A stretch of DNA of 64,000 nt from Stratiolaelaps scimitus (taxonomy: Eukaryota; Arthropoda; Arachnida; Mesostigmata; Laelapidae): positions 9,995,501-10,059,500 of the forward strand of contig JABWDB010000007.1 of assembly GCA_019614645.1 (NCBI GenBank), in the 5' to 3' direction. The translations under genes and the position numbers were made by a program. Below, in pieces: positions 1 to 12,070 of the stretch. The notes under the pieces were generated by a model that was not told the DNA's origin, did no database searches, and saw only the letters and a program-made list of their open reading frames with translations. The number at the start of each line of letters is the position of its first letter. Within the stretch, counting starts at the first letter, position 1.

Positions 1-249
1 TGCAAGATTCCATTCAAATGTATGTATCGCTCGTCGCTCCCGCAAGTGTGAGGAAAGTCTTCTATGCTTTTTAGATATTCTGTTTTGTCTACTATGTTTG
101 AGTGTCTTTCATTATTCCTCCACTGCATATAGAGTATATAAAATATATATATATATAAAATATGCCGCATAATAGGTGGCAGATGGCCTCCCGTATCATT
201 GGAACGGAGATTATTGATAACATGTCCACACGTAACATATAAGAGAGCT

Positions 250-292
250 CATGCATTGTAAAACTACAGTTCCTTTAATAAACCAAGTAAAC
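250..292 (+). repeat. AATAAACC repeat family, copy 1
   Basis: GCATTGTAAAACTACAGTTC followed by CTTTAATAAACC. Matches the reverse complements of 2451-2492, 36590-36630 and 52275-52313. The AATAAA gives the orientation of a retroelement 3' end. Confidence 0.6.
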
Positions 293-513
293 CTTCGCCT
301 TTACCGGACGTCAGGTAGGTGAGTGGACTGTTACAGAGTAAAGCATCATGATGGTACCGCTTGGCATGTGCGTATCTGCACAAAATCGTAGTTGGAGGGA
401 ACATCTTGGACGGGGAACGAGAACGGTCATTCGTAATAAATAATATGAATAGTTTTAAAGGTTTCAAACAGGGGAAGGGTGTCTACCCTTTATTCCTCTC
501 TCTCTGTAGACCG

Positions 514-546
<33 letters not shown>
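514..546. repeat. (AT)n microsatellite
   Basis: Alternating TA with one G interruption. Confidence 0.95.
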
Positions 547-2154
547 GGTTCTCTCTGATAACGAAAGCGAACGCAAAGTGGACAGGTAAAGATATATGTA
601 CGTTTGAGCAGAGGCTTCCATTCCGCCCAAAACGATGACCGTTTGCGGTCTGTTCACCCGCGGTTGTTGCACGGAGAATGAGTGAGAAACTAGAGTAGAC
701 ACCGTTTGCTCAGTTGAGTCGCACAGGAAACGGAAGGTATTCTAGATAGTAGTATTCCTCCTCTGCCGTCGTTCGCGGGACCTACTGGCGCGAGCCGTTC
801 AGAAAACTTAGACGTACTTCCTCGACCACTTAGTCGTCCTGGCTAAGTCCCCCGATCCCACCCAGGACTGGGAGAGCTTTGGCGTTCGCCAGGACAGCAT
901 TGTCAGAAATGCTAACGATTCACCGATATCGACTGACTAAACAGGACCGTATCCAGGATGAACATGCAGTCAAGTGTATCACTACATCAAACACTGTCTG
1001 ACACTCCGTATGCTAAACCCTGTTGTATCCATGAGCGATCTCTGAGTGGAGCTTTAGCGGTGTAAGAGCCGAGACGTTCGTCATATTCATCTGTCTGAAG
1101 TATGATGGGAGAAAAGCTGGTGGCCAGTCGCAACCGAACCGATCGATGTCTAGAGCCCACGATTGTTTACGGTTGGGCCAGACCACCTTGGACAGCCCCT
1201 GCCATTTCATGTCTTGCAATAAATATCGTAACTAAGGCGATGCTCGTTTGCCTAAGCAACGAGCTTCGATGTTATGGGATACGTGCGTAGGGCGACTTTG
1301 AATTCTGTCAGTCTGTACAGGACTGAGAGTAGAGGTGTGTCGTTGGTTCGGCCCACGGGTAGTAGCCCAACAAACAGTCTGTGCATAGCGGAAAAGCTCG
1401 CGATACTCTCTGCCTTTAGTTATTACAGAGTCATGTTTCAGCCCATCGAGCCACAAGAGTTTTCTTCGCCGCAATGCATCGACAGGATCTACAACAAACT
1501 CGGTAATGGCTTTTACTTGTCACACGAGCCACCTAGCGAAGGCTGTATGAAAGAGAGAGTGTACCTTCACGTCGGGAACTTTAGCTCAATTGCCAGGTAC
1601 CCGATAGGCCTATCCACATATGCACACACGTGCGCGTGTGGAGGCGAGACGCCACGCAACACACGCACATATACAAGGCATGCAAATAGAGAGAGAGAGA
1701 GAACGAGAGGGATAGAGAAATACAATGTAATGTAGCCCACCTAAGTATTGGAGTTGGAAAGTAGCCGAATGTTGCGTTGTGACATCGTACATTGTACGCC
1801 AGCTCGGTGTACGACGGGTATCGATTCTGGCGGGCAACCGAATCCGGCAATCAGAGCTTCCGCACAACTCAGCTGCTTCTAAATATGTAAACTCGCACGG
1901 AACATTGGCCCGGCAGCGGTGTTCTGGGCAAAGTCAACTTCAGAATTACACAAAGTTCTAATGATGTTCGCGCGCACTCGCACTAGCCCCCCGCTCTACC
2001 AACTACTGCTTTCGAAAAAGTTGCTGCTTTGCACACGGCTCACTTCTACTCACGGTAGAAGAATCTAATAAATGGAAAATCGTTGAGATACGACGAGCCG
2101 GCTATGCAGCGGTTACGTGGACGCTAAAGCAGAAGGTAGATATTATTTACTATT
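547..2154. other. Intergenic, no gene seen
   Basis: Mixed composition with GA-rich patches near 1690-1710. The open frame at 1274-1735 (153 codons) has no recognisable motif and follows simple-sequence DNA. Confidence 0.5.
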
Positions 2155-2165
2155 ATAATACTGTG

Positions 2166-2359
2166 CGCGGCGGCCTGGTGCCCGGCATTCGTGTGCGCCT
2201 GGCGTGCAATCGGAGGAGGCGGACGTAGATTCACGGGTATGATCTCTACCGTTTTCAAATATCGACATTTTGAAAGGGGTCCGCCATATGAAGCAATGCT
2301 GAAACCGTCGACGTTAAACGTTGACTGTGAGTCGGCCCCGAAAGCTTTTACTTTTAGTG
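2166..2359 (+). mobile_element. tRNA-derived SINE, copy A, with 11-bp target-site duplication
   Basis: A 194-bp element whose 5' part resembles a tRNA gene (GCGCCTGGCGTGCAATCGGAGG over the anticodon-arm region, then a degenerate B box) and whose 3' part ends in GAGTCGGCCCCGAAAG and a short T-rich tail. The perfect direct repeat ATAATACTGTG lies at 2155-2165 and 2360-2370, exactly at the element ends. The body aligns with the copies at 27918, 44381 and 61777. Confidence 0.8.
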
Positions 2360-2426
2360 ATAATACTGTGATTACTATCATTGTTATCTGTGGATGCTGG
2401 GGTCCAACGTATGACTGAGCCCGATA

Positions 2427-2450
2427 TTTTCATTTCATTTCATTTCATTA
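2427..2450. repeat. (TTTCA)n pentanucleotide repeat
   Basis: Four tandem units abutting repeat copy 2. Probably its 3' tail, read on the opposite strand. Confidence 0.8.
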
Positions 2451-2492
2451 GTGGTTTATTTTCGGAACTGCAGTTTCACAATATAGGCTGCG
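2451..2492 (-). repeat. AATAAACC repeat family, copy 2, with pentanucleotide tail
   Basis: On the minus strand reads TGAAACTGCAGTTCCG, AAAATAAACCAC, then runs into an (AAATG)n tail at 2427-2450. A simple-repeat tail after a polyadenylation signal is typical of a LINE or SINE 3' end. Confidence 0.6.
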
Positions 2493-3294
2493 CCATATAG
2501 GGCAGACCCATGCTCGCATTTTAATGACTCTCTCCTTCTTATGGAGCTTTCTTGGAGGTTACTAGACGCCGCATCGAGCACTCAGTGTATGGTGCACTTG
2601 TTTGACTTGTTCGCCGATATCAAACGTATGTACATCCTACGTTGAAAATATAATGCGATGCAACGCTCTGTATAATATTATACATTGACAACGAATAAGT
2701 TTCCCGTGCCACTTGCGCGCTGCGGAGCTGTTTAATATGTCAGGTAAGTAAAAGTTTGTCATGCTCATATTTGCATCCCTCTGTCATCGCCACCACCATG
2801 ATCAGGACTATTACTAACACTACGACAATCAACATATCTAGCTGTTTATACGTGCCTATGTATTCACGGGCAATATCTATCCACTATGAGCTAGGTAGGC
2901 TAACCCGTCACTAACTCAATTACGTGCCTCCACCTGCTATGCTCTCTCTCTCTCTATTTCTCTGTCTCTCGATCGCTGTCGCCCTCTGCTCCGGCGCTGC
3001 TCCTTCTTCACGTCTCTATCGGATCTTTCGAGGAGGCCCCATGAGCAAGGAAGTCTGATATCGATTTGAAAGTTTGGCCGAGCCGCTGGGAAGCCTGCTG
3101 CTGAAACTCGGGGTGCCTAGAGCAACATGGTCCCTGGCCGTCGCCGCCGCCGCTAGCCGGAAGTCCCCGCTTCGATCTCACGCCACACGCGAGCATGAGT
3201 GAGAGCAACGAGCTGCGCCTCTGCTGCTACCCCGTTCATCCTTGTGCACCGTCCCTCTCTCGATGCTTCCAGTGTCCCACTGTATAATAGCTTA

Positions 3295-3312
3295 TCTCTC
3301 TCTCTCTCTCTC
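3295..3312. repeat. (CT)n microsatellite
   Basis: 18 bp of TC repeats. Confidence 0.9.
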
Positions 3313-3752
3313 GTTATCGATATAATCTCAAGGATAGCAAGCCTAGCACGCTAGCTAACACCAATACGTACGCTGTTGCAGCTTCTGCAAAAGCACTTAC
3401 TCCATCCGCGACTTGAAGACGTGCCGTCTGAGGAAGATGCTGTTTGTAGCGCGGTGCCGTGTGACGGATGAATGAACAGATGGATTGATGCCGTCCTACC
3501 AATGGGGACGGCTTCAATCGATATTCGAGCTGCCTGCAATCGCTGCTAAATGTTACTATTATATGACCTATAGTAAATACTATGGGACCTATAGGAAATG
3601 AATACTTATCTATAAGATTATAATTAGGTGACAACAAAGACATACTCGGGACTCACGGGTAAGAGAGCTGCAATTGTTTGAAGGAAACGGCACTCTGATT
3701 AGACTGACATCGCGTATTTATTGATGTATACGCGTCTATGGAGATAAGCTGG

Positions 3753-3777
3753 TATATATATATATATATATATATAT
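3753..3777. repeat. (AT)n microsatellite
   Basis: 25 bp of uninterrupted alternating TA. Confidence 0.95.
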
Positions 3778-5216
3778 TCGAGAGGTCGCATGTCTGTCAA
3801 CAACGAGTAGTGGCTTCTAATGGTTATAGATCTGTTATAGATCAGAATTAGTTTCCTTTGAGACTGACGGCTTTCATTTCTTGATAATTTCATGCGACTA
3901 ATATTTTTATACAGGGCAAGACAGGGTTAAACGATCGGAATATTTCCTAAAAATGCTCAATAGACTAAACGTGCAAACCCCTATTACCCATAATCTATGT
4001 GAGATATTGGGGCTGGTTCCAGTTCGGTTTAGGATGTTTTTGTTATCATATCCAATCTAATACATTTTGGAGAAGAGCAAGCCTGTATTATCGCGTTGCA
4101 ACGATTCACCTCAAGAATCCTTCGAGGTGCTGGCGTGAAAATTGGAATATCGAATTTGGACGGGGCGCTCCTTCAAGGAGCGGCTCTTCGAAGGACTCAT
4201 ACTCCAGGGAAAAATATTCGCAGTTCACATCCGAACCGAGGAGCACTAAAATCGGCCGTTTTTTCCAGTTAATAATTTCGTGGTGAATTTAATGAATCAT
4301 TTCGAAAAATATATTGTTTTTGACAAATGCTAGGCTGCTTCGAAAGGTACTCAATAGTATCATGAATAAAGCTATCCGCAAGCATTCTATACTAAGATAA
4401 CTCTCTAGCCAAAATATGCTTAACTTTATTGTAATATGCGTTAGTAAATAAAGAACGCATTTATTATTGTTATTATGTAACATTACATTAATGTATGATA
4501 TTCGGTGAGTTAGTGAGCTCTACTTGCAAGACCCATCTACAAGTATGCTCATAAAGGCGCCCTACGACGTTCGAAGAAATCTATACCACCTAAAGCAAAT
4601 GGAAAGCCTTAAGCAACCTCATAGAATTGCTTTTTTTGTCACGAACACGGTGCATGACATCTCTGTGGGCAAATTTTGCCATATGCCGAGACATATATAT
4701 ATAATATTAATGATAAGTTTCGTCTCTGCAATCCCTTGATGGTACATTGGACAAATCGTTCGTCAGTCTCACAGATACGTTTAGCTAATTTTTCTCAAAC
4801 GCATGTGGCATACCATCGTATGCCGTACCGTGTGTACATCTGACATTGTGCTAACATCGGCTATATATCATGATCATCATATTATATCTCATATTTCGTC
4901 AGCGAGGAAGCACTTTCGGCCAAAGTACCTCATATTGAGTTTCGACTCAATGATTATAATATGGACCGCAAGCAAGCCTCGTGCGCGTGTTGCCAGCCAA
5001 TGCGTAGCAATCCTTCGAAGGGCTGGCTGATCGTGTCCTCGAATGCTTCGAGTCACTTTCGAGTTGTACTGTCGTTGTCAAACATCTCGAAGTTTAGTGT
5101 TTCCCGGAATCCCACACCGCGCCACAGCTCGCGTATGCATTTCTGTTCAAGGCATGATAAGGTGCTAGTGCTTCCCTGTCCTTGATAAGACATTTTCGCG
5201 CTGCATCGGCACTTGC

Positions 5217-5431
5217 CTCGGCTTTCTAAGCAGCTCTCCAGGCCAATGTGGGCATGTCTGCTTGTGCATGACGGCACACTTCCGCAGGCAAATAGGACAG
5301 GCCCGTATCATCCTTTTGGCCGAGGCGCTCAGGGGGCCCCGACCCGAGCGCCTCCTCGCGTTCGCTTTGGCCCGCACTCTGCTGCTGGAGATGTGGCGTG
5401 GGAAACTTCTTCTTCTTCGGGGGCGTTGCTT
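5217..5431 (-). CDS. Possible exon with a CPIC zinc-binding motif
   Basis: The minus strand is open and encodes an Arg-rich stretch (QRPRRRRSFPRH) followed by CPICLRKCAVMHKQTCPH, i.e. C-x2-C-x3-C-x3-H-x3-C-x-H, which could hold zinc. The open stretch is bounded by CTCGCAG upstream (acceptor-like, poor pyrimidine tract) and by GAG/GCAAGT downstream, which would be a GC-type donor. I do not recognise the protein. The + strand frames of the same DNA are also open because the segment is GC-rich, so chance is a real alternative. No partner exon was found. Confidence 0.22.
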
Positions 5432-5690
5432 CTGCGAGCAGCGTTCCGCATTGTCCAAATTAGCCGTTTCGGTCATTTGCAACAATCTATTTCTGGTCAA
5501 TTTCTGCTCGCGATTTACTTGTGCAATTCGAGATACTTCGATAAGAACCTATCGCATGTTTGGTGTTTATTGTAAATGTAGCAATTTTGACGTATTATAC
5601 ATTAACCGCCGGGTCCGCCCCCATACCCCGTCTCGTATTGTTCCTCTCGCTGCCGCGTTCGCCCTCTGGACGTGCGTTTTCTCTACGCTC

Positions 5691-5715
5691 CTCTCTCTCT
5701 CTCTCTCTCTCTCTC
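5691..5715. repeat. (CT)n microsatellite
   Basis: 25 bp of CT repeats followed by a C-rich run. Confidence 0.95.
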
Positions 5716-7400
5716 CCCCTGCCTCTCCCTGTTTCTTGTTCTCGGCCTCCATTTCTCTGTTAGCAATCGCTGGCAATCGCTGACCAGCGACGCGGAACCA
5801 CTGCCTGCTTCCGACCATCTGACCATCCAGCAGTGACCGTAGGGCCGGCATGATCGGGCGGCCGACTGAGATCCTGAATCCGGCAGTGAACCAGGGTCTG
5901 TGGGACCGTTGCTCGCCAGTCGTCGTCGACGCCGGTTCCCGCCAAGATCAAACCAGAGCAGATGGAGGCTGTTACAAGACCAGTATCGGGAGAGAAAAAT
6001 AGAGAATGTAACAACTTAAAATTGCTACTAGCTTTCTCAAAGATAGGCAAACTGTCTAAGAATGAAAATAGGATCTTTTTTTGGGAAGGCAATTCAACGA
6101 AGAGTTAATTAAATTTATTTTGAACGTTGCAATATTAGATTAAGAATCAGAAAATATTGAAACACACCAGAGAATGGAGATGCAATCCACTTGTTCACTA
6201 CGCAAAGCATGCTACAAATTCAAAAAAATCATTCTAGCCAAAAACGCCTGACCTTAATTAGCTAAATTAGCGTTACGCAAGAACTGTTGATCGTACGACT
6301 TACTTGACTTGGATCTCAATTCACAGACTGAATTGGCTGGAGACATGCAATCGACTACCGCTCGAAACGTAGCAGCTGAGAATCAAAACTCCCTCTCTCT
6401 CTCAATACGCCAAATTACAATTTATGCAATATGCAACAGAGGCAGCAGATAAGAGGCTAGGCCAAGCAGGACCAGAGTACCGGAACGGACAGCGAAGAGT
6501 ATAGCAGGCTAGAGCTTTCAGGACGTCTGGGGTTCTTGGCCTAGCGAAGCGAGGCGAGAGCGTGGAGGCTCCACCAGAGAGCATCAGCAGCAGTCGTCCA
6601 CGAGGCGAGTCCATCGTAGCAGCACGGACACTGCTTACTGGTATCCCGAAACAGAATCCTCTCCCTCCTTTGCTCAGCCTGAACGGATCGCTGATCGTTG
6701 GCAGGAGATGCCGGGGATAGGCGCAGAGAGGACGAACGAGACGAGGCCCAAACGAAGGCAATACGAGAACATAGCAAAGCCGTGTTGGCACCACCCGTAT
6801 ACCTCCCCCCGCCTGCCCCGACGCCGGCGGTACAGCCGAACCGGCAGGGCCTGGCAGCTCGGCCGCTACTCGACCAGCTACTGCTGCTACAACGTCTAGA
6901 GCCCGGAAGAACTGGAACGGAAGGAGAGACCCCTGCCGGCTGCCAGCAAATGGAGAGAGATAGCAGCAGGACTAGTCGTAGCGGTCCCCGTGGTAGAGAA
7001 CAAGTGGGCACACACGTGTGTGTGTGTGAGTATAACGGCCGCGAGCAAGCAGACAAAATAAGAGGGGAACAAGCAGCGATGCGATGGCTATGGAGAGGCT
7101 TTCCCGTTCGGCCGTTTTCAGTCGCAGGCTACTCGAAGTCGACTCCCGACTGCCAACTACCGGCCGGTCTCGGTGCGGACTTCTACTTAGGCGCACAAGC
7201 ATTGTTGTATCCAGGCAGTATCGCGATCGCCTGCAGAAACGAATGGCGTGTTTGGGAGGCGCAGGTTATGGCTGCCGAAGGGAGAGAGGACGGTTCGGGT
7301 CTTGCAGCTGATAACGGGAAAGCATAGCGGACTGCACTGCTATCGACGTACTCCAGCTAATTGTATGAAGAGCGAGAGAGGGCGTAGCGGCAGGAAATCT
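5716..7400. other. GC-rich block, possible regulatory island or noncoding exon
   Basis: Two GC-rich parts (5.6-5.95 and 6.4-7.35 kb) with long open frames on both strands, including 209 codons at 6698-7327 (opening on TTG) and 171 codons on the opposite strand. Neither has a recognisable domain, and low stop density explains both. An unannotated 5' exon or enhancer remains possible. Confidence 0.3.
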
Positions 7401-9538
7401 ATCTGCAGTTGTTTTGTTCGAGTTGAATGCTTTCAGCAGACATGGAAATGTACGACATATATGCATTGGCCGATACTTCAAGTGGGTGTATACGAGAGCA
7501 AGCAGTCGGCTACGAATTGCGAGGCCATGATTGTTTCGGTATGTGTTAGCTGAAAATACAGACACGAATACGCCTTCCTGATCAGTTATGATGTCGTGGA
7601 TGTCGTCCGGCACATGGCAACACTGCCCAAAAAAAGGATGTGGGCCTATAATATCGCAAGCCTTAAAGCACATTTCGCAATGATCTTGCAATTCTTGGAT
7701 CTATCTGGCCTCTTATCTAGGCCCAATGCAAAACGCGGCAATGAGTCCCGACTTTGTAGTTATTTCCACGCCCTAAATCGTCTTCAAATGCACATGTGGT
7801 GCGAGAGCTCAGTTGGCCTCGCACTCTTAATATAGTAGGAAAACCTAGTTAGTAACTAAACGCAGAGTCGTGCACCATCCGTTGACAGGAAACGTTGAGG
7901 ATCATCCTAGTTGGTTTGTAAAATTCATTTCAGTGTAAAGACCATAGCAGGAGACCGGATAGTGTTTCCTGACCAGAACCACTTTGCCAAGAAGAAATAG
8001 ATTCACAGAGGAAACCGATCTGGGCTGAGGTTACAGGATATCACTGCTGTGCAGACATTTCGAGATAGGCGGAGATTCCGTTACTGAAAAAGTCAGTCTT
8101 TGTAAGAAAAAGGGCATTCAAGGCTCTTGTAATTTAAACCGCATACAGTGACTATACATTTAAAATAATCGAAAACCCGAACTGCTCAGAAGAATCATAC
8201 GTGAGTAAATTTCCAGTGATGGCTCTAGTCAAACTTGGCATTTAAGAAAAACTCAGAAAATAGGACGGTTCAGTAGATACAATAACTTTTAATTTCTATT
8301 TCATTATATAATGAGTTGGTTGATGCTCACCTGGTGTTGCATTGAACTTGACCGCCATACGAAAAAATCAAGCTGGTCACACCTCTGCCCATTGCATCAG
8401 AGGCCAACATATAGACCAAACAAGACAATTTTGGGCTACCGTATCTTGCTGCTGACGCAGGTAGGCAAATCAAGGTAAATCACTACTGTAGGAAATCATA
8501 TTTCCTCGAATTTCTCCGATCCCGGAAGACGAGACTGCACAGCGGGAAGCCGATGAGCTGAATTCACCAAGGGGATTTAAATTGAATCACGGGGAAACAG
8601 AGATAGAGGTGGTGGCTCCTTCACGAGCGCGCCCTCAGGAACCTGTGAGTGCTATTCGAGATCGTACATTTTCCGACTTTGAGATCGTACATTCCCCTGC
8701 GTAGGCCACGTGGACGCTCTGTTGCCGCTTTTGCATTGGATAATTTGGCTTGATAGTTTGGTTTCTCTTTGAAGGGTATATTCTGTTCGGGTAAGCATTG
8801 TTAGTATCTCGTTACGCTGCACTAGCAAAATGGAGCACGTTTAAGGGACTAATTGTTGTAGGATTTTTAATCCTCATTTCTTTATCTGTCCTAGAAATTA
8901 TATTCATATCTTTCTTTCCTTGTTACAATTTTGAGCCCTACATAGGTTCGATTCTATACTGGTCAATGCTGCTTTCAACATTTACAACCGATTCCGATAG
9001 ACGGACGTTTTCTTAACGTTGCACCCGTTCCACGCAATACAGACCCCCTCTGTTTGCGTGGTGACCACGCACCAAATATGATGACAGGACTATATAAATA
9101 CAAGAGCAAACAGCTGGAATAGAGACGTGGACGAGTCTGTGTCGTCGCCTCGTGCACTGAACTCAAGCTACCCTCTTAACGTAGCTGTATTTGGCTGATC
9201 GTTCAATCTAAGTGAGAGATAGAGAGAGAAAGAGATAGAGCGGGGGGGAAGGAATATCAAATTATCCACATACCCTTGTTACTGAGAAGGCAAAGCCTGG
9301 CTGCAACAGCTTGACGCTCAACAGCGTGCTGGATTACAATCCACATTTACCGGCGATCTTTTAAACTGGGCCTTCAACGCACGTCAAATACGAACGCGCG
9401 GTGTCGTGTGTCCGAACCTATTCACGTATGCTTAAAGGAAATCCTAGAATGATCTCCCTGAACGTCGAAAACTTCCCTCGTACGGCTCATGTATCAGCAA
9501 AGCGGGGAAACTTGAGCAAGTTATTCCGGCAAAGGGGG

Positions 9539-9558
9539 TGTGTGTGTGTGTGTGTGTG
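9539..9558. repeat. (TG)n microsatellite
   Basis: 20 bp of TG repeats. Confidence 0.95.
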
Positions 9559-10999
9559 CGTCTGTGTGAAGAACCCAATACCTTCGCAGCGTGTGTGAGC
9601 TAAGAGAAAACGAAAACCCCAAATGAGTTTGTAATTACTTTGTAATTGCTTTGAGACAGGACCTAACTTTACCCTTTAACTCAACGAACCGCCACGCATG
9701 CCTATAGACTCATGAATGTCGCGACAATTATGAGCCTTCAGTTCACCATTACGCGAACTCTGTGCTGAAAACATTTCGCAGCTTGAGCCTACTCTACTCC
9801 ATATTGCGTTAACTAGCGCTAAGTGTTTACTCTTGAGCGAATTCTTTCCTGCGTATCGGTCGAAGAGAGAGCCATAGCCACACGAGCCATTTGTCTGCAG
9901 CCAAATGTTACCGATGTGAAGTGGATTCCGGCCACTAATGCATATTTAAATACGCATTCATACCTTAGACCAAGCGTGAAACATCCCTCCTCTATTTCAC
10001 CATTCCGCTCTGGTATTTATATAGTCCCGCCTAATTGAATGTTCCCTGTTCGGCCGCAGACCGCCAAGACAAATATAATATATTAATGAGAAGGTAACGT
10101 TACATAGGTAAAAAAAAAACACTACAATCAAACATGTAGCGATACAGCGGCCATTTCCGCTCACATGGTCGGTGTCTTCCTCTTCTGCTTAGTAGTACAT
10201 GGCGACCCTGAGAGACACCTAACTGAAGGCATTTGCGACACGTGGCCAGGCCCCACTTAGTTGGTCAATTGCGATCGATTAGCGTGGTGTGACGTGCAAG
10301 CACAAACGGACGAACGAAGGACAAACAAGCTACTTTTCGTGCATTATGGAACAACAGGCCGTCGACAGAAGTCGGCCACGTTTCTACTAACTCAGACGTA
10401 TACTGGCCTCGCTTCGTTTTCTCGGGTACGTGAATCTGTAAAGCGTAGCTTTTTCGATGATGGGTCACGCACAGAGTAGATGCACTGGCTGACCATGCTA
10501 TCCGTTTACCTTCCAGCCTGGTGCGTGTAGAGGCACTGAAACGCTGAAAAGGGAGAAAGACGAAATGTTGGTAGTGTTGGACCAGCCAACGTACCGAATG
10601 CACAGCGAGGCGGATGACCCGACCCGTACACCCTTTGCCATAAGGATTCTCGCAAGGCTTCCGTATCCGCTTTGCCGGGTAAGACACCCAAGGGTAACAT
10701 AAACATGTCATGACGTCCTATTCAACGCGTCAGAGTTGTTTATGAACATCTTAAGTCTCATGTGAGATGCTGACTACATGGAAAAATTGTCTGCCTGATA
10801 TTATCTGAGTGCCTTGCATCTCAGCGATGACATAGACGCTAGAAATTCGTTGAAAAGCAGCATTAGACTGCGGTGGGGTACACCGATGCATTTTGGAGTC
10901 CTCGTATCTACGATAGATGACAATTTCACAGTATTCATACTAGTAAAAAAAGAACGTCAGCTTATTGCAATTACAAAAATCTGGTAAGACCTACCACGG

Positions 11000-11025
11000 A
11001 TATATATATATATATATATATATAT
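11000..11025. repeat. (AT)n microsatellite
   Basis: 26 bp of uninterrupted alternating TA. Confidence 0.95.
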
Positions 11026-12036
11026 GGGAGGACCAATCCACAATTACCTTCTAATATAAAAACTAGTTTATTTCTGCTTTTCTGAAGCGTATTGCGGGTT
11101 TGCTCAAATCGACATTAGTCCATTTTTCTTGAAATAGCGAAAATCGACCAATTTTATATCGGAAAAATCATCAAAGCTCAACTCGCCTCGTCGTCATTCG
11201 TAACTCAGTACCCGTTCCACGCCAGGTTCGTTGTGGGAGCCGAGAGCAGACTGAGTTAGCAGCCATGCATGTATATCCTTTGTTCGGAGTCAAGCAGCAG
11301 TGCATTGGCTGCGGCGGCAACCAGGGGGGCGTTGTTGGATGGTAGCTTTATTTATTGCATATTAATACAAGGTGTTCAAGAAGTCCCAATGGAAATGCAG
11401 ATGGACCTGAATGCGTATAAGGTATCTGCGTACATGACTTCGGTCTGTTTTGTGCGCGTGCAGCCATCTTAGCTGTGCAATGTTCATGTAACTATGAGTC
11501 ACGCCTGGTCAGTAGTTTCCTGCTGAGCAGTCACAGTTTTGCATTGGTCCCTCGTAACTGGTTCCAGATGCTGGCCGACACGCCTTCTTGTCGACTACTG
11601 AGCGGCAATCACGGTGTGTCAACAGTTAATGTCGAATGTCTGATGAAATCTTGGGTATATATGTGTATCGCTAAGACGAGTATCACAGTTTTCCCCTTCG
11701 TCGAAGGAGTCCCCCCGAGCTTTTACGTGGATGACGTCGAAATCATCGTACCTCGGTTCGAGACTTGGGGGTGCCGTCCGTCGACACCAGCACACACGCG
11801 GTGAGTCTGCTGAAAATTGCGGCAAGCTGTCGCAATGTATAGAAGAAAATATCGGCGGTTGCTGACTGAGCAGAGACGTCTTCCAAATCGTTGCTTGCAT
11901 CCACTGCCATAGGATGTCGGGGTCACTGGGTTATCTTCGAGCTGGGCCGTCCAAAGAATTTGAGGTTTTGTTCTAGAATCTGTAGCTTTACGGACTGTTG
12001 ATGACCCATCTAATTTGCAGTGGGGGACTTCTGTCA

Positions 12037-12038
<2 letters not shown>

Positions 12039-12068
<30 letters not shown>
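12039..12068. repeat. (AT)n microsatellite
   Basis: 30 bp of uninterrupted alternating TA. Confidence 0.95.

Positions 12069-12070
<2 letters not shown>

Larger units (their letters stand above)
2493..5210. other. Intergenic, no gene seen
   Basis: AT-rich with CT tracts at 2942-2955 and 3295-3312 and an (AT)n tract. A GC-richer patch at 3000-3240 has no recognised coding content. Confidence 0.5.

Noticed and set aside
6698..7327. 209-codon frame and a 171-codon frame on the opposite strand
   Set aside because: The first opens on TTG. The region is GC-rich and poor in stops on both strands, and no motif is present.
8658..8693. Direct repeat GAGATCGTACATT spaced 23 bp
   Set aside because: Two short units only; no further copies and no structure around them.
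9091..9100. Strong TATA-like TATATAAATA
   Set aside because: No initiator at the right distance and no gene downstream; AT-rich sequence gives this by chance.
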